Positions 7,604 through 17,122 of a DNA stretch of 64,000 nucleotides are shown piece by piece. The stretch is from contig JADJHL010000002.1 in assembly GCA_016707585.1 (NCBI GenBank), positions 62,001-126,000 on the forward strand, in the 5' to 3' direction. The stretch comes from Ignavibacteriales bacterium (lineage in GTDB: Bacteria; Bacteroidota; Ignavibacteria; Ignavibacteriales; Ignavibacteriaceae). Made by a program: the position numbers and the translations under genes. The notes beneath the pieces were generated by a model that saw only the letters and a program-made list of their open reading frames with translations, was not told the origin of the DNA and made no database searches. Positions within the stretch are counted from its first letter, which is position 1. Each line of letters begins with the position of its first letter.

Positions 7604-8809
7604 TTATTTTTTCTTTAGATCTTTAAATACTTGATCAGCAGACTTTAAATGAGTTTCAGCTTCATCTTTTCTATCTTCTTGATTAAGCAAGTTGCCAAGC
7701 TCCTGTGAACTTTCTGCTTTACTATATTTACTTTCAAAATCATCATTTAATCTTACACTGTTTTCAAAAAATTCTTCCGAAAGTTCAAAATTATTTAAGT
7801 TAGATTGAATAATTCCTTTAACACGATAGATATCAGCAATTGACAAAGTATCATTTAGCTTGCAAGCAATTTCCATAGCTTTATCTGTAAATGCATCTGC
7901 AAGTGAAAGGTTTTTTAATTTTGTATAAATAAAAGCTTTTCCGACATATGAAACAGCACAATTAGATAAGTAATTATTATCAATAGAAAGTGTAATTGAA
8001 CTATTAAACTGTTCTAACGCTAAATAATATTCACCCATTCTGCTATATAACATTCCGATGTTATGATATACTCTTGCAATTCGACTTATGTCATTTAACT
8101 TTTGGAATTTTTCAATAGAATCTTTGTAATTCCAAATAGCTTTTTCATAATCGCCATAAATTGTATAGATGATACCAAGATTAGTTAATATCATTGCTTG
8201 CGTAGAAACATCATCACTCTCTTTTAGAAAAGTTAATGCAGCTTCAAAATGATGTAATGCTTTTTGGAACTCACCTTTTTCACCATACAAGGTACCAAGC
8301 ATATTTTCACACTTTGCGTAACCTTTTAAGAAATCTATACTTTTAAAACTTGAGTAAGCTTCCTGAATAAAGAAATCACAATCATCCCATTGTGCCTGTG
8401 CCCAATAGATTTTTGAGATAAGTAAATTTGCTTCGCCATTGTGCAATTTAAATTCTTCGTTGCCAATTGCGTTCTTTAAATCATTCAAAATTTCAAGTGC
8501 AAAAGCCTGGTTACCGATTTTAATCATCAATTGAGAAAGTTCTAAAAGTAGATTTAAATATTTTTCTTTAAGAAGTAATCTTTCTGCAAGAGTAATAATT
8601 TTATCTACAATAACTCTTTCATCAACACCATCATTAAACTCGTGTTTAATTTGATCTTTATCATCACCAGTAATGTTGCCATTTAATTTCTCTAAAGAAA
8701 TAGTATAAACTTTAATTGCTTTTATAAATTCATCAGCATCCGACTGAGAAAGAAAGTTTATCAAAACATCTTTTACGTGGTTAATAATTTTTTCGGTGTT
8801 ATTGTTCAT
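7604..8809 (-). CDS. Tetratricopeptide-repeat protein (second of a tandem pair)
   Basis: The protein has 401 residues, without signal peptide or membrane helix. It consists of a short alpha-helical N-terminal region (about 1-90) followed by consecutive TPR-like helix pairs to the end. Clear repeat cores are GEFQKALHHFEAALTFLKES, GDYEKAIWNYKDSIEKFQKL and GEYYLALEQFNSSITLSIDN. It overlaps the upstream TPR gene by 11 bp (8799-8809) and closely resembles it in architecture, including conserved phrases such as LSIADIYRVKGII versus LSIAEIYKVRGII. The pair is therefore a tandem duplication. TPR arrays bind protein partners; none can be named here. It is the last gene of a leftward operon. Confidence 0.82.
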   Translation of the reverse strand: MNNNTEKIINHVKDVLINFLSQSDADEFIKAIKVYTISLEKLNGNITGDDKDQIKHEFNDGVDERVIVDKIITLAERLLLKEKYLNLLLELSQLMIKIGNQAFALEILNDLKNAIGNEEFKLHNGEANLLISKIYWAQAQWDDCDFFIQEAYSSFKSIDFLKGYAKCENMLGTLYGEKGEFQKALHHFEAALTFLKESDDVSTQAMILTNLGIIYTIYGDYEKAIWNYKDSIEKFQKLNDISRIARVYHNIGMLYSRMGEYYLALEQFNSSITLSIDNNYLSNCAVSYVGKAFIYTKLKNLSLADAFTDKAMEIACKLNDTLSIADIYRVKGIIQSNLNNFELSEEFFENSVRLNDDFESKYSKAESSQELGNLLNQEDRKDEAETHLKSADQVFKDLKKK

Positions 8810-10067
8810 TTTGCACCTCTGCTGTATCTAGTTGTGTTGATACTAACCTAATTAAATTTTCTATCTTTATTACTTTATCTTTTGCGTTACTTTTTCTATA
8901 AAAATCTAAAGCTTGCAAATAATAATTGTTACTTAATTCGTATTTACCTTGTTCATTATATAAAGATGCAATCTCAGCAGAAGCTTCTGCTATGCCCAAA
9001 CTGCTTCTTTGTTTTGTATTAATTCTTAAACTAATCATTAAATATGATTCTGCTGTTTGTGAATCGTTCATTTCTCGTGCAATAATTCCTCTAACTTTGT
9101 AAATCTCAGCAATTGATAATTTATCATCAAGAGCATGACTTAATGAAAGAGCTTTATCTGCAAATTCTTTTGCAGCATAAATTTCTTTTTGAGCAATTAG
9201 TAATTGTGATTTTGCGATATATAAAACAGCAAGTACAGATATAAATTGATTATCAAGAGATATTTCAATTCCTTTATCAAATGCTGCTAGTGCGGATTTT
9301 CTATTATCAGATTGCAAAAAGTTTAATCCAATGTTCAGGTATGATTCTGCAACACGTTTTAAATCATTAGATTCTTTATAAATAATTAAAGCTGATTCAA
9401 GATGTTCAACAGCTTCATCTGTATTACCAAGAATACTATTAATAACACCAAGATTTGTTTCAATCTTTGCGTTAAGTTGTTTTTCGGATGATTCATTTGC
9501 AAATACTAAACTTTGGCTAAAGTAAGTTTTTGCTCTTTCAATATCACCCATCTCTCCGGAAATTGAACCTAACAAATTAAAGCAATTAGCAATGCCAGCT
9601 TTATTGTTAGTTTCTTTGTAGATTGATTCAGCTTCAGTTACCAGCGAAATACTGCGCGTCCAATTTGCTCTTCGGCTGCAAACATCTGCAAGACCAATAA
9701 GAGATTTTGCCTTAATATTTTTATCACTGGTTTTTCTATTTACTTTGTTAAAGATTTCTTGAGCAAGATTCAATTTGCCTGCGTTATTACAGACAGTACC
9801 TAGCTCCAAAATAAAATCGAAAAACTTTTCTGAATCAAGTTTCTTTTCTGCGAAAGTAATTGTTCTATCTATCTGCAATCTTTCGGATGCTTCTTCAATC
9901 CGTATATCCAATTGCTTTTTATATAAATCACTTATCTTCGCTGAAATATCATCGTTTGGTAAAGAATGACTTGAATCAAAGACTAATCTTTTTAAGTCAT
10001 CTTCAACAAAATATTCCTTTAAGAGATTTTTAATCTCATCTTCGAATATTGTTAATGATTCTTGCAT
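8799..10067 (-). CDS. Tetratricopeptide-repeat protein (first of a tandem pair)
   Basis: The protein has 422 residues, with a helical N-terminal region (about 1-100) followed by TPR-like repeats such as GDIERAKTYFSQSLVFANES, GNTDEAVEHLESALIIYKES and GKYELSNNYYLQALDFYRKS. No signal peptide is seen, so it is probably cytoplasmic. It sits 20 bp downstream of a lipoprotein gene and overlaps the next TPR gene, so all are likely cotranscribed. The array layout resembles Rap-like or sensor-linked TPR proteins, but no output domain is present. Function is unknown; a scaffold or regulator role is only inference. Confidence 0.82.
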   Translation of the reverse strand: MQESLTIFEDEIKNLLKEYFVEDDLKRLVFDSSHSLPNDDISAKISDLYKKQLDIRIEEASERLQIDRTITFAEKKLDSEKFFDFILELGTVCNNAGKLNLAQEIFNKVNRKTSDKNIKAKSLIGLADVCSRRANWTRSISLVTEAESIYKETNNKAGIANCFNLLGSISGEMGDIERAKTYFSQSLVFANESSEKQLNAKIETNLGVINSILGNTDEAVEHLESALIIYKESNDLKRVAESYLNIGLNFLQSDNRKSALAAFDKGIEISLDNQFISVLAVLYIAKSQLLIAQKEIYAAKEFADKALSLSHALDDKLSIAEIYKVRGIIAREMNDSQTAESYLMISLRINTKQRSSLGIAEASAEIASLYNEQGKYELSNNYYLQALDFYRKSNAKDKVIKIENLIRLVSTQLDTAEVQNEQ

Positions 10068-10087
10068 TGATTTATTCTCTAAAATTA

Positions 10088-10648
10088 TTAGTTAACGAAA
10101 CCGTATCTTGAAAAGTGATTTAATTGTGCATTTGTAACCTTTAATGTACCTGTGGCAACGTTCATTGTGATGCCTTCGTGAACAACACCGGTTATAGAAC
10201 CATCCTGTGCAACATAAACAAAATTTAATGTTTCAGGATTTATTCCAGTAAGATCAAGACCAGAAACTGTTAATGTATAAAGTACCGGAACATTAAATTG
10301 CATTGCTGGGCCAAACTCTAAAGAAGCTGTTTCTGTATCAAACTTTTGTTCTATTGTTTTGCCGCCGCTAAATGAATTAGCTGGAAAAACAAGTTGTGAT
10401 ACGATTGATACAACACCACTTACACTTTGGAACTCAAATGTTTCTGCAAACGTTCCGCCGTAGGTACCATTAATGTATTTAGATCTGGTTAATAGGGCTT
10501 CTATTGAAAGCCCCGATTTCATTGCTGGCAACTTTATTAGTTGCGCTGTGGGTTTCGCTGAATCATCAGGCGAAGTTACATTTGCGTCAGGTGAGCATCC
10601 AAATAACAATGCAAAAACCATCAGCATTAGTGTTGCGAACTTTTTCAT
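10088..10648 (-). CDS. Secreted lipoprotein, ZU5/Ig-like beta-sandwich type
   Basis: This 186-residue protein starts with a lipoprotein signal (FALLFGC, Cys at about residue 19) and a Thr/Ser/Pro-rich linker. The mature part is beta-rich, with FPANSFSGG in the middle and LNHFSRYGFVN at the end. These resemble the strand patterns of ZU5-like or big Ig-like modules in surface proteins of related bacteria; that assignment is inference. The gene lies between a frameshifted paralogue (10683-11245) and two TPR genes, all on the minus strand with gaps of 20-34 bp. No catalytic motif is visible. Confidence 0.65.
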   Translation of the reverse strand: MKKFATLMLMVFALLFGCSPDANVTSPDDSAKPTAQLIKLPAMKSGLSIEALLTRSKYINGTYGGTFAETFEFQSVSGVVSIVSQLVFPANSFSGGKTIEQKFDTETASLEFGPAMQFNVPVLYTLTVSGLDLTGINPETLNFVYVAQDGSITGVVHEGITMNVATGTLKVTNAQLNHFSRYGFVN

Positions 10649-10682
10649 TTTTTATCCTTTTCTGTTATAGAAATTTTAAGAT

Positions 10683-11245
10683 TTACAAAGCTTTTTTAAC
10701 AAAAACATATCTACTAAAATGAGGTAACTCTGCTTTTTTAGTATATAAGGTTTGGGAGTTCCATTTTATTTTACATTCATTTTTAAGAATTAGTTCTGTT
10801 TTCCCATCATCAGACATATAAACAAAATCTACTGTAGAATTAGAATTGAATCCTAAATTTTTAAGATTTATTCCGGTAAATGATAAATCAAATTTGGCAG
10901 GTTTTGTAAATGTCATCTTAGGAGTAAACTGAACTGAGCCTGTATTAACATCGGGATTATACTTATTACTTTCTTTCCAACAAATGAACCAGGAGCAAAG
11001 GTTAAAACAATATTTACAAATACTGGTTTACCCTGGGCATCTGTAATTGTGGAATTAAATGGAATCTGTCCACCTATTTGTCCATCAATTTCTTTAGAAA
11101 TAGTTAAAATATTAACCGAGTCATTGGTTTGTGAATAGATTACTTCTGGATTATCATTAGCAGATACAACAGAGTTTTCAGCATTTTGACAACTGAAAAA
11201 TATGAGAGTAAAGAGAGCAAGAAAAAGAGAACTATAAAACTTCAT
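10683..11245 (-). pseudogene. Frameshifted paralogue of the downstream beta-sandwich lipoprotein
   Basis: The N-terminal frame (11245 down to 10913) encodes a lipoprotein signal peptide (LIFFSC) and FAPGSFVGKKVI, then leaves the family pattern and stops. The other frame continues the family pattern as KYNPDVNTGSVQFTPKM and ends LPHFSRYVFVKKAL, matching LNHFSRYGFVN of the next gene. Joining the frames near 10965-10975 restores a protein of about 187 residues collinear with the 186-residue neighbour. A single missing base is enough to explain it. An A-AAG tetramer lies just upstream of the frame change, but mutation or sequencing error is simpler than programmed slippage. Confidence 0.75.
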
Positions 11246-11541
11246 CGATTCACCCTTGATTATTTGTTAAACTTTATTTGAAATAGTTTAAGCTTAACAC
11301 ACCAACCAAAAAGAAACCGTTTTATAGGTACACAGTTTCCATTTGGTAAAACAAAATTATTTTTGCTTAAAAGGATTATTATTTATCTATTTTGTACGTA
11401 TTTCAACTTGAAACAAAAAATTGCTGTGTCTCACTACGCAACAATCTAATTTTTACGCTAAATTTGTTTGTGCTTTTGTTCGATTATATCATACGGATAA
11501 AACAATTGATATAAATTTTTATAAAAATAGAAACGACAAAG

Positions 11542-12999
11542 TTGAAAAATCTTATTATATATGAAAAAGCTCCGGTTATCATTTTTATAGTTGATAATAC
11601 TGGAAGAATTGTAAGCGCTAATCAACTTGCAAAAGATTTTCTTGATGAAAAGATTGACAAAATAAAATCAATAAATTTTTGTGATTTAATTGATGTTGAA
11701 AGCAATAAAATCAAATCTATTTTAACCAACACTGCACAAAATATTTATCCCAAGACAATAGAAGTAAAATTAAAAGGCAGTAATAACAAATCTTACTATA
11801 CATCTCTTTCTATCAACAATTACTTTGATGACGAATCTAATAGAGAATTATTTATAATTTCTGTTTTTGATTTAACACATCAAAAAATGCAAGCTGAATT
11901 GATTAAAGAAAGTCAGCTTAGATTTGAAAATATTGCAAACTCTGCCCCGGTTATGATATGGATTACTGATGTTAGCGGGTTGTTTACTTTTGTAAATAAT
12001 ATTTGGGGAGATTTTACCAGCCGCACAACAGGTGAAGAGTTAGGTTTAAATTGGATACAAGATGTTCATCCTGATGATACAAATTATTTAATAAGTGTTT
12101 ATCAAAAAGCTATTGAAGAGCGGGTTTCTTTTATTCATCAATTTAGATTAAAAAGAAAAGACAATGTTTATAGATGGTTAATGATGAATGGAATTCCCCG
12201 ATTTAATAACGCAAATATTTTTTTAGGATTTATAGGAACTTGCATTGATATAACTCAGCAAAAAGAAGATGAAGATTACATTAAAAAAATTAATGATGAA
12301 CTGGAAAATGCAAATCAGAATAAAGATAAATTTTTTTCAATCATTTCTCACGATTTAAGAAGTCCACTTTCCGGAATAATGTCTTTACTTGATATAATAG
12401 TTTCTGATTACGATTCACTTGGTGAAGAAGAAATAAAAGAAATCCTTTTTGAAGCAGCAAAAACATCTAAGAGCACTTACACACTGATGGAAAATCTTTT
12501 AGATTGGTCGCGTGTTCAAACAGGCAAAATTGTTTATGATCCACAGGATATATCTTTAACACACATTCTAAATGCAATAAAAAATCTTTATTACCAAAAG
12601 CTTAAAGAAAAAGGCATTTCATTAAACTATGATTTTGATCCAGAGTTTTTTGCATTCGCAGATTTGAATATGACTGAAACAATTTTAAGAAATCTTATTT
12701 CTAATGCTATAAAATTTTCAAAAGAGTTCGGAATCATTCTTGTTGCTTTTGATTTTATTGATAACTTCATTCGGATAAAAGTTAAAGATACTGGCGTTGG
12801 TATGAATGAGAAACAAATTTCAAATCTATTCAAACTAGATCAAACACACTCAACTGTTGGAACTTCTGGAGAAAGAGGGACAGGATTAGGTTTACTGCTT
12901 TGCAAAGAACTTGTTGAAAAACAGGGCGGCAAAATATGGATTGAAAGTGCAATAAATTCAGGAACAACTTTTTATTTTACTTTGCCAAAAGCAAAATAA
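11542..12999 (+). CDS. Soluble PAS-domain sensor histidine kinase
   Basis: The 485-residue protein has no membrane helix. It has a PAS domain (about 5-112), a second PAS of the PAS_3/PAC type (about 125-240, with APVMIWITDVSG and a PAC end GFIGTCIDITQQ), a short coiled linker, a HisKA dimerisation domain with FFSIISHDLRSP (phospho-acceptor H270), and an HATPase domain with N box LRNLISNAIKFS (381-393), G1 box KDTGVGM (415-421) and G2 box GTGLGL (446-451). The start is TTG; no ATG or strong ribosome-binding site precedes it and the frame is closed by a stop at 11512, so the exact start is uncertain. No response-regulator gene is adjacent, so it is an orphan kinase here. The ligand sensed is unknown. 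Confidence 0.9.
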   Translation: MKNLIIYEKAPVIIFIVDNTGRIVSANQLAKDFLDEKIDKIKSINFCDLIDVESNKIKSILTNTAQNIYPKTIEVKLKGSNNKSYYTSLSINNYFDDESNRELFIISVFDLTHQKMQAELIKESQLRFENIANSAPVMIWITDVSGLFTFVNNIWGDFTSRTTGEELGLNWIQDVHPDDTNYLISVYQKAIEERVSFIHQFRLKRKDNVYRWLMMNGIPRFNNANIFLGFIGTCIDITQQKEDEDYIKKINDELENANQNKDKFFSIISHDLRSPLSGIMSLLDIIVSDYDSLGEEEIKEILFEAAKTSKSTYTLMENLLDWSRVQTGKIVYDPQDISLTHILNAIKNLYYQKLKEKGISLNYDFDPEFFAFADLNMTETILRNLISNAIKFSKEFGIILVAFDFIDNFIRIKVKDTGVGMNEKQISNLFKLDQTHSTVGTSGERGTGLGLLLCKELVEKQGGKIWIESAINSGTTFYFTLPKAK

Positions 13000-13082
13000 T
13001 TCATTCTTTGCGATCTTAGGAAAAAAACTTTTCCCAAAGGGATAGCTCTGCCAGCAACTTTGCTGTATAATGTTTTTAAATC

Positions 13083-15551
13083 TCACATTATACTTTGTGG
13101 ATCAACATCATAAAAAAGTTTTACATCTTTATAACGAGATTTTTTATTAAACTCAGTCCAGGATTCTAAAATAGCCTTTCTTAAAATTGCTCCACCGGGA
13201 TCATTTTCTTTGTTACTTTTTATTAAGATGTGATAACGATAGTTGTTCAATAACTTAAATATTTGTGCAGTTGTCGGATCAGAAATCTTTAAATAATTTT
13301 TGTATTTGACTATCTCTTTATAAAAATCATAAGCCGCACCTTTTGCTTTATCCATATTTGTATCTTTAGTTTCGATCAAAGCAATTCTTGTAAATGGCGG
13401 GTAACCCATATTTTCACGATCAGCTTTTTCTTTTGCATAAAATCCTTTGTAATCATTCTCCAAAACTTTTCTTAATACAAAATGTTTTTCATTATATGTT
13501 TGAATAATTACTTCGCCTTCAACTTTACTTCTTCCAGCCCTACCGGAAACTTGTGTAAGTAATTGGAAAGTTCTTTCATCTGCGCGAAAATCCGGAAGCC
13601 ACAAAGTTGTTTCTGCAGAAATAACACCAACTAAAGTAACTCGCGGAAAATCTAATCCCTTAGAAACCATTTGAGTGCCAACAAGAATATCAATATCCCC
13701 TTTGCTAAAACCTAAAAGTAAATTACTTAAGTAAGATTTTTTTGAAATCGAATCAGAATCAATTCTTTCAATTCGTGCATTTGGAAAATAAAATTGCAGT
13801 TCATCTTCAACACGCTCAGTTCCTGTTCCAAAATATTTTATGTTGATTGATCCACAATGTGTGCAGGCGCCAGGTACAGGCTTTACCGATCCGCAGTAAT
13901 GACATTGGATTTTGTTCTGATTGATGTGGAAAACCATTGGAACAGAACAATTCTCACACATTTCAACTTCACCACAATCATTACAGAAAATTTGTGTAGA
14001 AAATCCTCTTCTATTTTGGAGAATTATTACACCTTCTTTTTTATTTAATCGATCATCAATTTTATCAATCAGAACTTTAGAAAAAACCGTTTCTGTTTTA
14101 GATTTATTTTTTTCGTGAGCAATGTTTACAAAAGTTATTTTGGGAAGTTTTGCATCATCAATTCTTTTAAATAGTGAAAGGAGTGTGTATTTCCCGGTCT
14201 CTGCATTGTACATACTCTCAATCGATGGAGTTGCAGAACCAAGTACAACAGGACAACTAAAAATATTTCCAAGTACAACCGCAGCATCCCGCGCATTGTA
14301 TTTAGGAATCATCTCAAAACTCTTATAGCTCGCATCATGTTCTTCATCAACAACAATCAATCCTATTTTGTTTAACGGAGCAAACAAAGCTGAGCGAGCA
14401 CCAATTACAACTTTTGATTTTCCATTTAATACTCTTCGCCACGAATCAAATCTTTCTCCCGCTGACATTCTGCTGTGAATAACTGTTACAGTATCGCCAA
14501 AATTGTTAAAAAATCTAGATGTGATTTGTGGAGTTAATGAAATTTCAGGGACAAGAATTAGAACAGTTTTGTTTTTTTCTAAAGCCTGTTTTGCAAGTTC
14601 AATATAAACCTGGGTTTTACCACTACCCGTTACTCCGTGTAATAAAAATGTTTTAAACTCATTCTTATTTTGTGCTGTCAAAACTTCATCAACAACTTCT
14701 TGCTGATGTCTTGTTAGAATTAATTTTTGATGTTCTTCTGTATAATTTTCTCTAAAGGTTCTATCAACTTCTTTTTCAAATATCTTAACAAAACCTTTTT
14801 GCTCAAGTCCAGTTAAAGAGGATTGTGATGATTCAGTTTTATGCAAAAGTTCTGCAACAGGAAGCGCAATACCTTTTGCCTCAATCATCTTTAGTAAGAT
14901 CTTAACTTGCTTTGGTGATTTTCTATCAAGCTCAGGAAAGCTTGCATAAATCTCAGCAATTTCTTTAGCAAGTTTTACAAATTTTACTTTCTTTGCTTTA
15001 ACTTTAACTCCTTCAACTTCATCAAGAATTGTAACAGCACCCTGATTATGAAGCTGGCGAAGTTGTGAGTAAATATTTTTTTTCTTTACAACTTTTTGGA
15101 GTAATGAAAAGTTTAGCTCGTCTCTTTTAGACAATTCTAAAAGTATCTTAAACTTTATGGAATCTTTTTTCTTTTCTTTTAATAAAAGTTCCTGAACAAA
15201 GTCTTTATCAACAATAATTTTTCTTTTTGTTTCAACATCAGTTCCTTGAGGTACAAGTAACTTTAAAGCTTCGCCAAGAGAACATAAATAATATCCCGAA
15301 AGCCATTCATAAAATTTTAATGTTTTATTTGTAAAGATTGGTTTGTCATCAAGAATATCTGTGATAGGTTTTACTTCATCTTTTTTTAATGAAATAGTAG
15401 GGGGAATATTTACAATGAATCCCGATAAAGTTCTTTTTCCAAATGGAGCAACTGCTCGAACTCCTACTTTGGCAAATTCCTCTAATTCCTTTGGAACCGA
15501 ATAAGTAAAAGCTTTTCTGAAAGGTAAAGGAAAAACAACTTCAACAAACAT
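13083..15551 (-). CDS. priA: Primosomal protein N' (replication restart helicase PriA)
   Basis: This 822-residue protein has PriA architecture: an N-terminal 3'-OH DNA-binding domain (FPLPFRKAFTYSVP), a winged-helix region (about 170-280), and a superfamily 2 helicase core with Walker A GVTGSGKT (K312) and Walker B DEEHDASYK. A zinc-binding insertion follows, with CNDCGEVEMCENC and CHYCG...CTHCG, then helicase motifs (GTQMVSKGLDFPRVTLVGV, QVSGRAGRS) and a C-terminal domain. It restarts stalled replication forks. Its ATG overlaps the stop codon of the upstream lipoprotein gene by one base (TAATG), so the two are translationally coupled. Confidence 0.95.
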   Translation of the reverse strand: MFVEVVFPLPFRKAFTYSVPKELEEFAKVGVRAVAPFGKRTLSGFIVNIPPTISLKKDEVKPITDILDDKPIFTNKTLKFYEWLSGYYLCSLGEALKLLVPQGTDVETKRKIIVDKDFVQELLLKEKKKDSIKFKILLELSKRDELNFSLLQKVVKKKNIYSQLRQLHNQGAVTILDEVEGVKVKAKKVKFVKLAKEIAEIYASFPELDRKSPKQVKILLKMIEAKGIALPVAELLHKTESSQSSLTGLEQKGFVKIFEKEVDRTFRENYTEEHQKLILTRHQQEVVDEVLTAQNKNEFKTFLLHGVTGSGKTQVYIELAKQALEKNKTVLILVPEISLTPQITSRFFNNFGDTVTVIHSRMSAGERFDSWRRVLNGKSKVVIGARSALFAPLNKIGLIVVDEEHDASYKSFEMIPKYNARDAAVVLGNIFSCPVVLGSATPSIESMYNAETGKYTLLSLFKRIDDAKLPKITFVNIAHEKNKSKTETVFSKVLIDKIDDRLNKKEGVIILQNRRGFSTQIFCNDCGEVEMCENCSVPMVFHINQNKIQCHYCGSVKPVPGACTHCGSINIKYFGTGTERVEDELQFYFPNARIERIDSDSISKKSYLSNLLLGFSKGDIDILVGTQMVSKGLDFPRVTLVGVISAETTLWLPDFRADERTFQLLTQVSGRAGRSKVEGEVIIQTYNEKHFVLRKVLENDYKGFYAKEKADRENMGYPPFTRIALIETKDTNMDKAKGAAYDFYKEIVKYKNYLKISDPTTAQIFKLLNNYRYHILIKSNKENDPGGAILRKAILESWTEFNKKSRYKDVKLFYDVDPQSIM

Positions 15552-16093
15552 TAATCTTCTTTCTGATAAAACTTTGCAAGTGAAGTTAGACCTTCACGAT
15601 TTGTATCATCACTGTACATTTTAAACTTTAAAGTTTTTATTGATTTATCCCAAACAATTCTTTGATACTCTGCAGTTTTTGTAACCTGACCATTTGTAGA
15701 AATTATGCTGTCTTCAACAGGAATTGTTAAATAATAAAATGGATCATCAAACTGCATTCCTTCAACTCGGCTAATTTCAGAAAACTGGTAAGACACAACT
15801 GAATTAAGTTTTTCATTTTCAACCAAAACATTTCTTGAAACAATTATTTTTCCTTCAGATTTCATATCATCCACAAACTGTTGACTTTTTAATCCGTGCT
15901 CAAGAATACTTTTTACATCTTCATCAATTGCTTCTTTTGTTGATGCATCAGTGTTTATATCTTCAATAAGCAGCATAGCGGTTCCGGTTCCATCTTCATT
16001 AATTGTTATTTCGTAAGAAACATTATTAAAAACTATACAACCTGTAAATTGTGATATAAAAATTATTGAAAGTATATAAAGTATTTTTTTCAT
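15551..16093 (-). CDS. Lipoprotein of unknown function upstream of priA
   Basis: The protein has 180 residues. It has a lipoprotein signal peptide (FISQFTGC, Cys near residue 19) and a mature domain beginning VSYEITINEDGTGTAMLLIE, typical of small beta-rich periplasmic lipoproteins with a repeated strand pattern. No catalytic motif is visible. Its stop overlaps the priA start by one base; such coupling reflects gene packing rather than a known functional link. It lies downstream of the LD-carboxypeptidase gene with a repeat element in between. I do not recognise the family beyond a distant likeness to LppM-type lipoproteins. Confidence 0.6.
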   Translation of the reverse strand: MKKILYILSIIFISQFTGCIVFNNVSYEITINEDGTGTAMLLIEDINTDASTKEAIDEDVKSILEHGLKSQQFVDDMKSEGKIIVSRNVLVENEKLNSVVSYQFSEISRVEGMQFDDPFYYLTIPVEDSIISTNGQVTKTAEYQRIVWDKSIKTLKFKMYSDDTNREGLTSLAKFYQKED

Positions 16094-16109
16094 TTCATTC
16101 TCTGATTTT

Positions 16110-16148
16110 TCTTAGTGAGTCTTTGTGCTCTTAGTGCCTTAGTGGTAA
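16110..16148. repeat. Intergenic 'CTTTGTGCTCTTAGTGCC' repeat copy
   Basis: The segment reads CTTAGTGAGTCTTTGTGCTC, followed by TTAGTGCCTTAGTGG. It is a short copy of an element also present at 42931-43003 and 45567-45660, where both orientations face each other. It lies between two leftward genes. Confidence 0.55.
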
Positions 16149-16159
16149 AACACTAAAAA

Positions 16160-17122
16160 TTAATTAACTGCTTTTTCTAATAAAGTAAAAGTATGTTTAT
16201 CTGCATCAAGTTCAGCCAGTGCGCCAAACGGAATTGTAAATTTATCCTTAACATGTCCGAAAGACATTCCATATACAACCGGGATTTTAAAATTCCCAAA
16301 TCTATCTTGTAAAACTTCCATAAGATTAAATGATTTAGCTGTAAGATCGCTATTTTCTTTTACTTCACACTTTCTAAAAATCCCCATCATTATTCCAGCG
16401 GCGTGATCAAATTTTCCTGCTTGGATTAATTGCGTTAGCATTCTATCAACCCGATAAGGTTCTTCTCCAACTTCTTCAATAAAAATAATTTTGCCAGAAT
16501 AATCAACATCATACTCTGTTCCGATTAGCGAAACCATAATAGATAAATTTCCTCCAACTAATCTTCCCTTTCCTTTTCCTTTTACAATTGAAGTAACTCC
16601 GTAAACATTTTCATCTTCACCGCTTGTAGAATTTTTAAACGTCTTACTTCGTTCTGGATTCATCAAAACTCTTTTAAAGTTATCAACCGAATAATCATTA
16701 AATGAAGATGTTCCAACTGGTCCGTGAAAAGTTATCAAACCGGACTTTTGATAAATACCATAAAGCAACGCCGTGATATCACTATAACCAATTAATATTT
16801 TTGGATTAGATCTGATTACATCGTAATCCAGCATTGGTAAAATGCGAGAGCAGCCGTATCCACCGCGAGCACAAACAATTCCTTTAACGCTCTTATCTAA
16901 AAACTTTTCCATTAAATCATCAGCACGATCTTTATCTGATCCGGCAAAGTATCCACTTTGCAAAAGAATTTTTTCTGAATGGGTAGTTTCAAATCCTAGT
17001 TGATTAAGATTCTTTATTGAATCCTGGAGTTCTTCTTCAGAGATGTAACTTCCTGGAGCAACAATGCCAAGCTTATCACCAGATTTTAATCTTGGAGGTT
17101 TGTCGGACTTGCGGTAGTTAGG
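16160..17122 (-). CDS. LD-carboxypeptidase (peptidase S66 family), 5' end disrupted
   Basis: The frame encodes a muramoyl-tetrapeptide LD-carboxypeptidase of the LdcA/MccF family, which removes the terminal D-Ala of peptidoglycan tetrapeptides. Visible blocks are PPRLKSGDKLGIVAPGSYIS at the N-terminus, CARGGYGCSRIL, the nucleophile motif GYSDITALLYG, and GEEPYRVDRMLTQL with the later catalytic His in SFGHVKDKF. The first Met-like codon in frame (TTG at 16963) would remove the family N-terminus, so the true start is further right. The frame stays open into the low-complexity sequence beginning near 17123, and no convincing start or ribosome-binding site is left. The gene is therefore cut at its 5' end by that junction. 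Confidence 0.85.
   Translation of the reverse strand, partial: PNYRKSDKPPRLKSGDKLGIVAPGSYISEEELQDSIKNLNQLGFETTHSEKILLQSGYFAGSDKDRADDLMEKFLDKSVKGIVCARGGYGCSRILPMLDYDVIRSNPKILIGYSDITALLYGIYQKSGLITFHGPVGTSSFNDYSVDNFKRVLMNPERSKTFKNSTSGEDENVYGVTSIVKGKGKGRLVGGNLSIMVSLIGTEYDVDYSGKIIFIEEVGEEPYRVDRMLTQLIQAGKFDHAAGIMMGIFRKCEVKENSDLTAKSFNLMEVLQDRFGNFKIPVVYGMSFGHVKDKFTIPFGALAELDADKHTFTLLEKAVN

Noticed and set aside
10913..10985. Programmed -1 frameshift at A-AAG in the lipoprotein gene
   Set aside because: There is no downstream structure or upstream Shine-Dalgarno-like stimulator; a simple indel explains the break.
13018..13035. GGAAAAAAACTTTTCC hairpin after the histidine kinase
   Set aside because: The stem is only six pairs and A/T-rich, with no T run; not called as a terminator.
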